Shown: positions 10,211-18,695, numbered from the stretch's first letter. The stretch: DNA of 64,000 nucleotides from Luteibacter aegosomatis (GCF_023078455.1 NZ_CP095740.1:2716001-2780000), one strand, 5' to 3'. The notes: generated by a model not told the origin, from the letters alone. Translations and numbers: made by a program.

Positions 10211-10245
10211 GAAAGGCCGGCGGATGTCCGCCGGCCTTTCTTTTT
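10211..10245 (+). terminator. intrinsic terminator between the two permeases
   Basis: Near-perfect stem, AAAGGCCGGCGGA paired with TCCGCCGGCCTTT around a TG turn, followed by a run of five T. It should separate the two permease transcripts, implying that the second permease has its own promoter or is read through. Confidence 0.85.
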
Positions 10246-10286
10246 CGTCCTATCCTTTTCCGATCGACGTCATTTCCGGGCCTTCC

Positions 10287-11726
10287 ATGCTCCAGCAGTT
10301 ACTCGCCAAGAAATCCCCCCAGGCCGAACCCGACGACGCGCACGGTCCCGCGCTGCGACGCACCCTCGGCCCGTGGGGCCTGACGGCACTGGGCATCGGC
10401 GCGGTCATCGGTGGCGGTATCTTCGTGATCACCGGCGTGGCCGCGGCCGAACATGCCGGACCGGCGATCATCCTCTCGTTCATCCTCGCGGCCATCTGCA
10501 GCGTGTTCACCGCGTTGTGCTACGCCGAATTCGCGTCGCTGATTCCCGTATCGGGCAGCGCCTATTCCTACGCCTACGCCACCCTCGGCGAAGGCGCGGC
10601 CTGGTTCATCGGCTGGAATCTCATTCTCGAATACGGCGTATCGGCCTCCGCGGTGGCGGTGAGCTGGACCGGCTACTTCGTGAGCCTGCTCGACCACGTC
10701 GGCATCCACATACCGCCCGCGCTCACCAACGCGCCCCTCGATTTCATCGACGGCCATCTCGTGGCCACCGGTGCGTTGTTCAACCTGCCCGCGGTAGGCA
10801 TCACGCTCGCCCTCACCGGGCTCTGCTACGTGGGCATCAAGGAATCCACCGGGCTCAACATGGCCATGGTGCTGCTGAAGACGGCGTTGATCGTCGTCGT
10901 GATCGTGGTCGGTGCAAACCACATCGACACGGCCAACTGGCACCCCTTCATCCCCGAGAACCAGGGTGGCGACAAATACGGCTGGGCGGGCATCCTGCGC
11001 GGCGCCTCGATGGTGTTCTTCGCCTATATCGGTTTCGAGGCGACATCGACGGCGGCGCAGGAATCGAAGAATCCCCAGCGCGACATGCCCATCGGCACGC
11101 TCGCGTCGCTGGCCATCTGCACGGTGCTCTACATCGCCATGGCCGCCGTGCTGACCGGCCTCGTGCCCTTCTCGGAACTGGGTACGTCCGAGCCGGTGGT
11201 CACCGCCATCCGCAACCATCCCGAACTGGGCTGGCTGCGCGGCGTGGTGGAGGTCGGTGCCCTCATCGGGCTGTCGTCGGTGGTGCTGGTGATGATCATC
11301 GCCCAACCGCGCATCTTCATGATCATGGGTCGCGACGGACTCATGCCGAAGGTATTCACCACGATCCACCCGAAGTACCGCACGCCGCACATCAACACGG
11401 TGATCACCGGTCTGGGCATCGCCTTGCTCGCCGCCGTGTTCCCGCTCAACCTGCTCGGCGACCTCACGTCGATGGGCACGCTCGTCGCGTTCAGCGCGGT
11501 ATGCATCGGCGTGTTGATCCTGCGCAAGACACAGCCGGACATTCCGCGTTCGTTCCGCGTGCCGTTCGCGCCGATCACCTGCACGCTCGGCGTGTTGAGC
11601 TGCATCTTCCTCTTGTGGTCGATGGGCGTGCGCAACTGGGCGCTGATGGGTGTGTGGACGCTCATCGGCATCGTCATCTACTTCGCCTACAGCTATCGCC
11701 ACAGCCGACTTCATCGGCGTGGCTGA
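10287..11726 (+). CDS. APC-family amino acid permease, second of a tandem pair
   Basis: 479 residues, about 12 membrane segments, with GIGAVIGGGIFVITGV and the same CYAEFASLIPVSGSAY block as its upstream paralogue. The ATG at 10287 is preferred over the upstream frame opening at 10224, which overlaps the terminator; homology to the first permease begins around this start. The differing N-terminal ~25 residues and loop sequences suggest a different substrate range. Inner membrane. Confidence 0.9.
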   Translation: MLQQLLAKKSPQAEPDDAHGPALRRTLGPWGLTALGIGAVIGGGIFVITGVAAAEHAGPAIILSFILAAICSVFTALCYAEFASLIPVSGSAYSYAYATLGEGAAWFIGWNLILEYGVSASAVAVSWTGYFVSLLDHVGIHIPPALTNAPLDFIDGHLVATGALFNLPAVGITLALTGLCYVGIKESTGLNMAMVLLKTALIVVVIVVGANHIDTANWHPFIPENQGGDKYGWAGILRGASMVFFAYIGFEATSTAAQESKNPQRDMPIGTLASLAICTVLYIAMAAVLTGLVPFSELGTSEPVVTAIRNHPELGWLRGVVEVGALIGLSSVVLVMIIAQPRIFMIMGRDGLMPKVFTTIHPKYRTPHINTVITGLGIALLAAVFPLNLLGDLTSMGTLVAFSAVCIGVLILRKTQPDIPRSFRVPFAPITCTLGVLSCIFLLWSMGVRNWALMGVWTLIGIVIYFAYSYRHSRLHRRG

Positions 11727-11824
11727 GCGGGCGAGCGAAAGGGCCCCCACTTTCGACGTGACTTGAGAAGAAAACGCCAAGACCTTGTTTTCTCTAAAAA
11801 ATCAAAGAAAGATGCTGTAACGTT

Positions 11825-12048
11825 CATCCGCCATTGGCCGGTCGCGCCCCCAGGAGAGTATGATCCCGGTTCCGAGGGTAAATCACTTGGCAGTGGGCCC
11901 CGGATTGCCGCCCGGCGCGTCAGGCGGGTCAGCTCCTCGGCCTGGCGCGCTTGGGCTGCATTTTGCGGAGACCGCCTCCGCGCTCATTACCTGCCTCTCC
12001 TGAACGGATGGGCACAAAAAAGGCCGGCCCTTCGGGGTCGGCCTTTTT
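11825..12048 (+). ncRNA. candidate structured RNA ending in an intrinsic terminator
   Basis: The 385-bp gap 11727-12111 has no convincing protein gene. On the + strand CATCCG (11825-11830) pairs with CGGATG (12005-12010), and just inside, CAGGAGAG (11851-11858) pairs perfectly with CTCTCCTG (11995-12002). Inside that lies a hairpin GCGGAG-ACCGC-CTCCGC (11965-11981). The unit ends at a strong terminator. An extended -10-like TGCTGTAAC lies at 11813-11821. The overall plan, a long closed rod of about 220 nt, recalls 6S RNA, but I do not recognise its conserved bases, so no family is assigned. Strand is uncertain because the terminator works both ways. Confidence 0.35.
12016..12048. terminator. 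strong bidirectional terminator with TTCG loop
   Basis: AAAAAAGGCCGGCCC pairs with GGGTCGGCCTTTTT around a TTCG tetraloop (one G-T pair). It has A and T runs on opposite sides, so it can end the minus-strand HiPIP transcript and any plus-strand RNA from the gap. Confidence 0.85.
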
Positions 12049-12111
12049 CACATGGCTTCCAGGAATCGCGCCGGCGCGCGCCGAGGCGACGGAGACCCTG
12101 TTGGAAACGGC

Positions 12112-12444
12112 TCAGGCCACGTGGGTGTGCGAAACGCACCAGCCCTTGGCATTCACGGCCTTGCCCGGGAAGAGCTGGCATGGACCCCATGCCCCGCCGG
12201 CCTTGCCCTGGAAGAAACTGCAATCGGCGCAGAAATCGTTCGGCGTCTTGCGGCCCTGCGCCTTGGTGCCGTCCTCGACGTACTTCAGGGCCGACGCCGT
12301 GGGATCCGAGGGCGAAAGATGGGGAAGATCCTGGGCCCGAGCCTGGCGGGGCAGCGTGCTCAGGACAGTGGCGGCCGCCATGGCGCCCGTGGCGGCCTTG
12401 AGGAAGCGGCGACGCCCCTCGTTGTTCGAATCGTGTTGCGACAT
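12112..12444 (-). CDS. high-potential iron-sulfur protein (HiPIP)
   Basis: 110 residues. A Tat signal (RRRFLKAATGAMAAA) leads to a mature domain of about 70 residues with the four [4Fe-4S] ligands Cys72, Cys75, Cys89 and Cys103 in the HiPIP pattern (C-x2-C-x13-C-x13-C). It is a periplasmic one-electron carrier. The ATG at 12444 is chosen over one 27 bp upstream because GGAGG lies about 11 bases before it and the Tat motif then falls near the N terminus. It is a single gene closed by the terminator at 12016. Confidence 0.93.
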   Translation of the reverse strand: MSQHDSNNEGRRRFLKAATGAMAAATVLSTLPRQARAQDLPHLSPSDPTASALKYVEDGTKAQGRKTPNDFCADCSFFQGKAGGAWGPCQLFPGKAVNAKGWCVSHTHVA

Positions 12445-12559
12445 AAACGAAAACGCCTCCGTCGGTGACAAACCGCGTCCATCCTACGCTTTCGGCAGAA
12501 ACGGAGTAATTCGCATTATCGCAAGGCCGCCCTGAGGCGCATGGTATGCTGGTCGCCTT

Positions 12560-12575
12560 GTTTGGACGTCCAAAA
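12560..12575. promoter_or_regulatory. palindromic operator before mtnB (met-box-like)
   Basis: GTTTGGACGTCCAAAA, with a perfect 14-bp palindrome TTTGGACGTCCAAA, lies two bases before the mtnB start codon. The central GGACGTCC resembles the MetJ 8-mer AGACGTCT, and the flanks GTTT and AAAA fit neighbouring half boxes. The same palindrome occurs before the methionine transaminase (17546). A TATGCT -10-like hexamer is at 12545-12550. Confidence 0.5.
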
Positions 12576-12577
12576 CC

Positions 12578-13222
12578 ATGTCGAAAGCCTCTCTTTCCAT
12601 CGATCCCGCCCGACTGGCGGACTGCGCGGACGCCATCGCCGGGGCCGCCCGCGAGTTGGCCGCGTTCGGCTGGACGCCCGCCACCAGCAGCAACTTCTCC
12701 ATGCGCCTGGATGCCGATCTGGCGGCCATCACGATCTCGGGGCGCGACAAGGGCCGTCTCGGCCGCGACGACATCATGGTGGTCGACATGGACGGCAAGG
12801 CCGTGGGGAGCGACGCCCGCCCTTCCGCCGAAACCGGTCTGCATACCCAGGTCTATCGTCGCTTTCCCCAGGCGAACGTGGTGCTGCACACGCATTCGCG
12901 TACGCAGAGCGTCGCATCGAGGCTTTTCTCCAAGGACGGCAGGATCCGGCTAGAAGGCTGGGAACTGCAGAAGGCAATCTCCGGGTACACCACGCACGAG
13001 AGCGTGCTGGACATCCCCGTATTTCCCAATACCCAGCACATGCCCGAGCTCGAGGCCCGGGTGGATGCATGGATCGACTCCGGAAAGCCGCTATACGCCT
13101 ACTTGATCGACGGGCACGGCATCTACACCTGGGGGAGAGACATGCCGGAAACCCGGCGCCATCTCGAAGCCCTCGAATTCCTGCTCGGGTGCGAACTCGA
13201 TCTCCGGAGACTTTCCCCATGA
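12578..13222 (+). CDS. mtnB: methylthioribulose-1-phosphate dehydratase
   Basis: 214 residues, class II aldolase/adducin fold. It dehydrates 5-methylthioribulose-1-phosphate in the methionine salvage pathway. The TPATSSNFS motif and the metal-binding [11 protein letters not shown] are clear, with a third ligand expected in [11 protein letters not shown]. No Shine-Dalgarno sequence is visible; the bases before ATG form the operator palindrome, so the transcript leader must be very short. Its stop overlaps the mtnD start by four bases (ATGA). Confidence 0.95.
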   Translation: MSKASLSIDPARLADCADAIAGAARELAAFGWTPATSSNFSMRLDADLAAITISGRDKGRLGRDDIMVVDMDGKAVGSDARPSAETGLHTQVYRRFPQANVVLHTHSRTQSVASRLFSKDGRIRLEGWELQKAISGYTTHESVLDIPVFPNTQHMPELEARVDAWIDSGKPLYAYLIDGHGIYTWGRDMPETRRHLEALEFLLGCELDLRRLSP

Positions 13223-13788
13223 GCCGCCTGCGCATCTACGACGACCACAAGAACGACACCCCTCTCGCGATCTTCGCCGATCATGCCGCCATCGCCGCCG
13301 AGCTGAACAAGGTCGGCGTGCGTTTCGAACAGTGGGAAGCCAACCAGCCCATCGAACCCGGCGCCACCCAGGAGGAGGTCATCGCGGCCTATCGCGGCGA
13401 TATCGACCGCCTGATGGCCGAAAACGGCTACACCACGGTGGACGTCATCAGCCTCAAGCCCGACCATCCCGATCGGGCCGCGTTCCGTCAGAAGTTCCTG
13501 AATGAGCACTCGCACAGCGAAGACGAGGTGCGTTTCTTCGTGGCGGGTGCGGGACAGTTCACCCTGCACATCGACGGCAAGGTCTATGAGGTGCTCTGCG
13601 AGAAGGGCGACCTGATCGGTGTGCCCGACGGCACCACGCACTGGTTCGACATGAGCGAGTCGCCGTACTTCGTGGCGATCCGCCTGTTCACCAACGTCGA
13701 GGGCTGGGTGGCCAAGTTCACCGGCTCCGACATCGCCGAACGGTTTCCGCGCATGGATCCCCACCCCTCGGCCGCCAGCGCTTCGTAA
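13219..13788 (+). CDS. mtnD: acireductone dioxygenase
   Basis: 189 residues, cupin fold. It converts acireductone to the 2-keto acid of methionine plus formate (Fe form). The metal site is [11 protein letters not shown] (two His and a Glu) with the later His in GTTHWFD. It starts in an ATGA overlap with mtnB and is followed 54 bp later by mtnC, so the three genes form one salvage operon. Confidence 0.96.
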   Translation: MSRLRIYDDHKNDTPLAIFADHAAIAAELNKVGVRFEQWEANQPIEPGATQEEVIAAYRGDIDRLMAENGYTTVDVISLKPDHPDRAAFRQKFLNEHSHSEDEVRFFVAGAGQFTLHIDGKVYEVLCEKGDLIGVPDGTTHWFDMSESPYFVAIRLFTNVEGWVAKFTGSDIAERFPRMDPHPSAASAS

Positions 13789-13842
13789 AGCCCGACGCCT
13801 CGGCTATCCTGCGGGTCTTCCCCGATCCGCAGGTTGTAACGC

Positions 13843-14526
13843 ATGTCCGATATCCGCGCCGTCCTCACCGACATCGAGGGCACCACCAGCTCGATCGACT
13901 TCGTCAAGGACGTCCTCTTCCCCTATGCCCGTCAGCACCTGCCGGCCTTCGTCGAGACGCATGCCGACGACCTCGAGGTGCAGCACTGGCTGCATGAGGC
14001 GGCGAAAGAAGCCGGGTGGGTCGAGGCCAAGCGCAGCGAGGTCATCGACCTGCTGATCCGCTGGATCGACGAAGACCGCAAGGCCACGCCGCTCAAGGCG
14101 TTGCAGGGCATGATCTGGCGCGAGGGATATGCATCGAAGGCGTACGTGTCGCACATGTATCCCGACGTGGCCGGCCGCCTCAAGGCGTGGCACGACCAGG
14201 GATTGAAGCTCTACGTGTATTCGTCCGGATCGGTGCCCGCGCAGAAGCTGATGTTCGGCCACAGCGAAAGCGGCGATCTCACCCCGCTGTTTTCCGGCTA
14301 TTTCGATACGCAGACCGGACATAAACGCGAGACCGAATCCTACCGGCGCATCGCCGAGGCCATCGGCTTGCCGCCCTCGCAGGTTCTTTTCCTGTCCGAC
14401 ATCAAGGAAGAACTCGACGCCGCGCGGACCGCCGGCATGCGCACCACCCAGCTCGTCCGTCCGCCGCAGCCGCTGACGGATGCCGGTCACCCTGCCGTCG
14501 CCGATTTCGATGCCATCGTCCCTTGA
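13843..14526 (+). CDS. mtnC: enolase-phosphatase E1
   Basis: 227 residues, HAD-superfamily enzyme that enolises and dephosphorylates diketo-methylthiopentyl phosphate. Motif I is LTDIEGTTSS, motif II YSSGS, and the terminal Asp motif LFLSDIKEELDAA. It supplies the acireductone used by MtnD, encoded just upstream. Its last 17 bases overlap the start of the C13 peptidase gene in another frame. Confidence 0.96.
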   Translation: MSDIRAVLTDIEGTTSSIDFVKDVLFPYARQHLPAFVETHADDLEVQHWLHEAAKEAGWVEAKRSEVIDLLIRWIDEDRKATPLKALQGMIWREGYASKAYVSHMYPDVAGRLKAWHDQGLKLYVYSSGSVPAQKLMFGHSESGDLTPLFSGYFDTQTGHKRETESYRRIAEAIGLPPSQVLFLSDIKEELDAARTAGMRTTQLVRPPQPLTDAGHPAVADFDAIVP

Positions 14527-15553
14527 TCCCCGGCGGCGTACGCCGATCTACGTGCTCGCGGCATTCGCCGCCGGCGCGCTGCTCACCTTGGGCGTCTTGC
14601 GTTACGGTCCCCAACCGTCCACCGTCCGTGCCGAGCCGCTGCCCGCCGCCCCGGCCGTAGCGGCGACCGCGCCCGCTCCATCGTCTTCCGTTGACGATGC
14701 ACCTTCCGACGACGCCGCCGTGGATGTCGATAACGGCGACTGGCCAGCCGATGGTCCCACGCCCGAGCAGGTGTTCACCTCGCAACCCGACCTCATGCGC
14801 AAGGCCGTGGCCGGTCTCGCACCCCGCGACGTGGGCAAGACCAACGTCTACGCCATCGCCTTCGGCGGTGACGGTTCCGAGGACGTGTTCCGCAACGAGG
14901 CCGAATACATGGGCCGGCTGATGGACCGGCGATTCGCCAGCCCCGGCCATACCCTGGTGCTGGAAAACAATCCCGCCACCCTCTCCTCCCGCCCCTTGGC
15001 GAGCTGGACCAATCTCGAGCAGGCGCTCGACGGCGTGGCGAAGGTGATGGATCCGCGCGAAGACGTCCTGCTCCTCTACGTCGCCACCCACGGCGGCAAC
15101 GATCATTCCCTGCTGGTGGACATGGACCCGATCCCGCTCGACCAGCTCGATCCGGACGGTCTTGCCGACATCCTTTCCAAGCGGCCTTTTCGCTGGAAGG
15201 TGCTGGTGGTGAACGCCTGCTACTCCGGCGGCTTCGTGCCGAAGCTCCAGGGTGCCGGCACGCTCGTGATGACCTCGGCGCGCACGGACCGTACGTCGTT
15301 CGGGTGCGGTGCCGATTCGGACATCACCTACTTCGGGCACGCGTGGCTGGTCGACGGGCTCAACGCCACGCCGGACTTCGTCGAGGCATTCGGCAAGGCG
15401 CGCGAAGAGATCGCCGCTTGGGAAAAACGCGACGCGGTCACGCCGTCGGAGCCGCAGATCGACGTGGGCAAGGGCATCGGCGAGAAGCTGGCGGCATGGC
15501 GCAAGGCGGCGAAACTCGGGCCGGCGGTGCCGTTCGAGCCGGCACGGCCGTAG
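14510..15553 (+). CDS. membrane-anchored C13 (legumain-like) peptidase family protein
   Basis: 347 residues. An N-terminal anchor (residues ~12-31, IYVLAAFAAGALLTLGVL) is followed by a proline/alanine-rich linker and a caspase-haemoglobinase fold domain. The expected dyad is His194 (LLYVATHGG) and Cys237 (VVNACYSGG). The ATG at 14510 lies inside the mtnC tail. Bacterial C13 proteins are known, but their targets are not. Close coupling to mtnC probably reflects operon packing rather than salvage chemistry. Confidence 0.85.
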   Translation: MPSSLDPRRRTPIYVLAAFAAGALLTLGVLRYGPQPSTVRAEPLPAAPAVAATAPAPSSSVDDAPSDDAAVDVDNGDWPADGPTPEQVFTSQPDLMRKAVAGLAPRDVGKTNVYAIAFGGDGSEDVFRNEAEYMGRLMDRRFASPGHTLVLENNPATLSSRPLASWTNLEQALDGVAKVMDPREDVLLLYVATHGGNDHSLLVDMDPIPLDQLDPDGLADILSKRPFRWKVLVVNACYSGGFVPKLQGAGTLVMTSARTDRTSFGCGADSDITYFGHAWLVDGLNATPDFVEAFGKAREEIAAWEKRDAVTPSEPQIDVGKGIGEKLAAWRKAAKLGPAVPFEPARP

Positions 15554-15593
15554 GCGAGGCTACGGCGAACCCGTTCGCCGGCACGCCCGTATG

Positions 15594-16397
15594 TCAGGCA
15601 TCGATGTCGATCGCGAAGCGATCGGCATCCATCCACGCCGGGAAACGCTCGCGATGGGCCAACAGGGGCACCGGATCGAGGGTGACGGTGACCACCTGCT
15701 CATGCGCGCCCAGTTCGACCAGTGGTTCGCCCACGGGATCGATCACCGCGCTGTCGCCCGCATAAGGCAACTGGTTGCCGTCGACGCCGACACGATTCAC
15801 GCCGATCACGTAGGCGAGGTTCTCGATGGCACGGGCGCGCAACAGCGTGCGCCAAGGCTGTCGGCGCGGCGTCGGCCAGTTGGCCACGAACAAGGACAGG
15901 TCGTAATCCATGCCACCCTCGGCCTCTTCGCGACGGCCGTTGCGCAACCACACCGGAAACCGCAGGTCGTAGCAGACCTGCGGAAGGATGCGCCAACCCT
16001 TCAGTTCGACGATGAGCCGCCGGTTGCCGCCGCCGTAGCGCGTGTGCTCGCCAGCCATGCGGAACAGGTGACGCTTGTCGTAATAAGCGAGGCCGCCATC
16101 GGGCGATGCCCAGATCAACCGGTTATAGACGGTATCGCCTTCGCGAATCACCAGGCTGCCGGTGAGCGTGGAGCCGGTTTCGGTCGCCAGCGCACGCATC
16201 CACGCCACGCCCTCGCCATCCATGGTGTCGGCGTTGACGAGCGTGTCGTTGGTGAAGCCGGAAAGGAACGTCTCCGGCAGCACGACCAGGTCGCTGCCCG
16301 CGACGCCGCGCACGAGGGCGCCGTAATACGCGCGATTGCCCGCCGCATCGTGCCAGCGGGTGGCGCCCTGGATGAGGGAAACGGTCAGAGTTTGCAC
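15594..16397 (-). CDS. omega-amidase (Nit2/YafV-like nitrilase family)
   Basis: 267 residues, carbon-nitrogen hydrolase. The catalytic Glu-Lys-Cys triad is seen in LPETFLSGF, YDKRHLF and QVCYDLRFPVW. It starts with GTG at 16397, 13 bp inside the end of the transaminase gene, so the two are translationally coupled. In the family, omega-amidases hydrolyse alpha-ketoglutaramate or succinamate made when glutamine donates its amino group to a keto acid. Beside a methionine transaminase and mtnBDC this fits removal of the ketoglutaramate by-product of the last salvage step (inference). Confidence 0.88.
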   Translation of the reverse strand: MQTLTVSLIQGATRWHDAAGNRAYYGALVRGVAGSDLVVLPETFLSGFTNDTLVNADTMDGEGVAWMRALATETGSTLTGSLVIREGDTVYNRLIWASPDGGLAYYDKRHLFRMAGEHTRYGGGNRRLIVELKGWRILPQVCYDLRFPVWLRNGRREEAEGGMDYDLSLFVANWPTPRRQPWRTLLRARAIENLAYVIGVNRVGVDGNQLPYAGDSAVIDPVGEPLVELGAHEQVVTVTLDPVPLLAHRERFPAWMDADRFAIDIDA

Positions 16398-17530
16398 AGG
16401 AGCTCCGCGGCGGCTTCCATGGTGGCGTCGTTCTTGGCGAAGCACAGACGCACCAGACGGGTATCCGGCGCGGTCTCGTAGAACGGGCTGAGCGGAATCA
16501 CGGCCACGCCGCCCTCGCGCACCAGCCACTCGCTGAAGTTGATGTCGTCGACGTCGCGGATGGCGCTGTAGTCCACCAGCTGGAAATAGCCGCCCGGTAC
16601 GTCGAGCAGCTTCAGCCGCGAAGGCGCGAGCAACTGTCGAAACCGGTCGCGCTTGGCCTGGTAGAACGCCGGCAACTCGAGATAATGCGCCGGCGCGGAC
16701 TCGAGGAATTCGCCGAAGGCCCACTGGGCTGGGTTGAAGGTGCAGAACGTGAGGTACTGGTGCACCTTGCGGAATTCGGCGGTGAGCGCCTTGGGCGCCA
16801 CGGCGTAGCCGACCTTCCATCCGGTGCAGTGGTACGTCTTGCCGAACGAGGACACCACGATGCTGCGCGCGGCCAGTTCCGCGTGGCGCAGCACGCTCTG
16901 GTGGTCGGCACCGTCGAACACGATGTGTTCGTAGACCTCGTCGGAGAGCACGACGATGGGCGTATCGCGCACGACGGCCGCCAGTTCGTCGAGATCGGCC
17001 CGCGACAGCACGGCGCCCGACGGGTTGTGCGGCGAGTTGATCAGGATCATGCGCGTCTTCGGCGTGATCGCGTCGCGCACGCGCTGCCAGTCGATGCCGA
17101 ACGAGGGCAGGCTCAAGGGCAGGTGCACCGCCGTGGCGCCCTGGAGTTCGATGGCCGGTTCGTAACTGTCGTAGCAGGGGTCGAAGACGATCACCTCGTC
17201 ACCCGCGCGCACCATGGAGGCGATGGCCGAAAACAAGGCCTCGGTGGCGCCCGAGGTGATGGTGACCTCGGTATCCGGGCTTACCCGGTGGCCGTAGAGG
17301 CGCTCGGTCTTCAGGGCGATCTGCTCGCGCAGCTTGGCGATGCCGATGCCCGGGGCGTACTGGTTCTTGCCTTCGGCCATGGCCCGGGTGATCGATTCGC
17401 GCAAGGCTTCGGGCGGCTCGAAATCGGGGAAGCCCTGACCCAGGTTCACCGCCTTGTGTTCCACGGCGAGCTGGCTCATCACGCTGAAAATGGTCGTGCC
17501 GACCTTGGGAAGCTTGGTTTCGATCTGCAT
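16385..17530 (-). CDS. methionine aminotransferase (YbdL/MtnE-like, PLP-dependent)
   Basis: 381 residues, class I/II aminotransferase. The PLP lysine is in SSFGKTYHCTGWKVGYA, which closely fits the YbdL/kynurenine-glutamine transaminase branch; NSPHNPSG and LSDEVYEHIVFDG bind the cofactor. In salvage it aminates 2-keto-4-methylthiobutyrate to methionine. It lies 9 bp after the LysR gene and overlaps the omega-amidase gene. A palindrome like that of mtnB lies 15 bases before its start, suggesting shared control. Confidence 0.9.
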   Translation of the reverse strand: MQIETKLPKVGTTIFSVMSQLAVEHKAVNLGQGFPDFEPPEALRESITRAMAEGKNQYAPGIGIAKLREQIALKTERLYGHRVSPDTEVTITSGATEALFSAIASMVRAGDEVIVFDPCYDSYEPAIELQGATAVHLPLSLPSFGIDWQRVRDAITPKTRMILINSPHNPSGAVLSRADLDELAAVVRDTPIVVLSDEVYEHIVFDGADHQSVLRHAELAARSIVVSSFGKTYHCTGWKVGYAVAPKALTAEFRKVHQYLTFCTFNPAQWAFGEFLESAPAHYLELPAFYQAKRDRFRQLLAPSRLKLLDVPGGYFQLVDYSAIRDVDDINFSEWLVREGGVAVIPLSPFYETAPDTRLVRLCFAKNDATMEAAAELLCKL

Positions 17531-17539
17531 CGAGCGCTC

Positions 17540-18568
17540 TTATTCGTTTGGACGGCCAAACGCCGCCGGATGTTCCGATCCTAGCATGCGGCGCAAGGCC
17601 ACCGCCCCCCTCGCCGAGGGGTCGGTGGCCACCGTTTCGCAGTCCTTGTGGTATTCGGCCCTCGCCTTGGGCAGGCGCTCGGCGAGGAAGTCGACGAAGC
17701 TGCGCACGGCGGGCAGCAGGCCGCGCCGGCTCGGGTAGACGAAATGCAGCGTGCCCTGTGCCGTGGCGTAGTCGGGCAACACCCATTCGAGCGCGCCGTT
17801 GGCGATGAGCGGCGCGCAGAATTCTTCGGGAATCAGCGCGACACCGCAGCATTGCACGGCCGCGGCGACCAATACCGAGAAATCGCCGCTCACCAGGCGC
17901 GGCTTGACCTCGACGGCCACCTTCTTGCCGCTGGGGTCGACCAGCTCCCACACCTGCGCGCCCTCGTGTTCGTACATCGACAGCGCGGGCAATTGCGCCA
18001 GCTCGTCGAGGTTCTTCGGTCGGCCGTTGCTGTCGAGGAACTTGGGACTGGCCACCAGCAGGTTGCGTGCGTAACCGATGCTGCGCAACACCAGGGTCGC
18101 GTCGGTATCGAGCTTCTCGCGCACGCGGATCGCCACGTCATACCCCTCGCCGATCAGGTCGACGCGGCGATTGGTGGCGGTGATGCGGATCTGCACCTTC
18201 GGATGTTCCAGCATGAAAGCCGGCAGCATCGGCCCGAGGACGTTCTGCGCCAGCGAGATCGGGCAACTCACCCTCACCACGCCGCGGGGTTCGGTGCGCA
18301 GTTCGTCCACGGCGTCCTGCGCGGCCCGCGCCTCCTCGAGCACGGCCCGGCAATGGGCATAGAAACGCTCGCCGATTTCCGTGACCACGAAGCGGCGGGT
18401 GGTCCGCTGGAGCAGGCGCACGCCCAGGCGGTCTTCCAACTGGGCGATGCGCTTTGACAGCCGCGACTTGGGAACGCCCAGGGCACGCCCGGCGGCCGAG
18501 AAACCTCCGTGCTCGACCACCGAAGCGAAGAAATACAGATCGTTCAGATCCTGGAGTGCGCCTTCCAT
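17540..18568 (-). CDS. LysR-family transcriptional regulator
   Basis: 342 residues. The N-terminal winged helix-turn-helix is clear (FFASVVEHGGFSAAGRALG, then SRLSKRIAQLEDRLG), followed by the two-lobed LysR effector domain. It is divergent from azoR, the arrangement of LysR proteins that control a neighbouring quinone/azo reductase. It also lies 9 bp before the methionine transaminase on the same strand, so a role there cannot be excluded. The C-terminal tail past residue ~300 is long and low-complexity. Confidence 0.9.
   Translation of the reverse strand: MEGALQDLNDLYFFASVVEHGGFSAAGRALGVPKSRLSKRIAQLEDRLGVRLLQRTTRRFVVTEIGERFYAHCRAVLEEARAAQDAVDELRTEPRGVVRVSCPISLAQNVLGPMLPAFMLEHPKVQIRITATNRRVDLIGEGYDVAIRVREKLDTDATLVLRSIGYARNLLVASPKFLDSNGRPKNLDELAQLPALSMYEHEGAQVWELVDPSGKKVAVEVKPRLVSGDFSVLVAAAVQCCGVALIPEEFCAPLIANGALEWVLPDYATAQGTLHFVYPSRRGLLPAVRSFVDFLAERLPKARAEYHKDCETVATDPSARGAVALRRMLGSEHPAAFGRPNE
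17546..17561. promoter_or_regulatory. palindromic operator before the methionine transaminase
   Basis: GTTTGGACGGCCAAAC, one base from the mtnB palindrome, ends 15 bases before the transaminase start. It lies within the last codons of the LysR gene (encoding FGRPN), so coding constraint may explain part of it. Confidence 0.4.
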
Positions 18569-18585
18569 CGATGGGTACCTGGCCG

Positions 18586-18601
18586 TTTCTCTATCGAAAC
18601 A
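18586..18601. promoter_or_regulatory. candidate LysR operator between LysR and azoR
   Basis: GTTTC-TCTATC-GAAAC, a perfect 5-bp inverted repeat with a 6-base spacer, lies in the 127-bp divergent gap. Position and form suit a LysR-type site, though the classic T-N11-A is not met exactly. Confidence 0.3.
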
Positions 18602-18695
18602 ATCAGTCTACTCCAAGCCGTCTAATCGTCCAGCGTCCACCGGCGTATCGTCTTTTCCCATCGCGGCCACCGTGGCCCAGCCGAGGGAAATCCCC

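Noticed and set aside
10299-11780. 493-codon frame opposite the second permease
   Set aside because: His/Arg/Glu-rich shadow of a transmembrane protein, without any recognisable fold.
11960-12010. Possible cobalamin riboswitch, from GGAGACCGCC resembling a B12 box
   Set aside because: The other conserved B12 elements are missing upstream and no B12 or methionine synthase gene follows.
11825-12048. Direct assignment as 6S RNA
   Set aside because: Length and rod shape fit, but the conserved bubble sequences were not found and flanking genes are not the usual zapA/ygfA.
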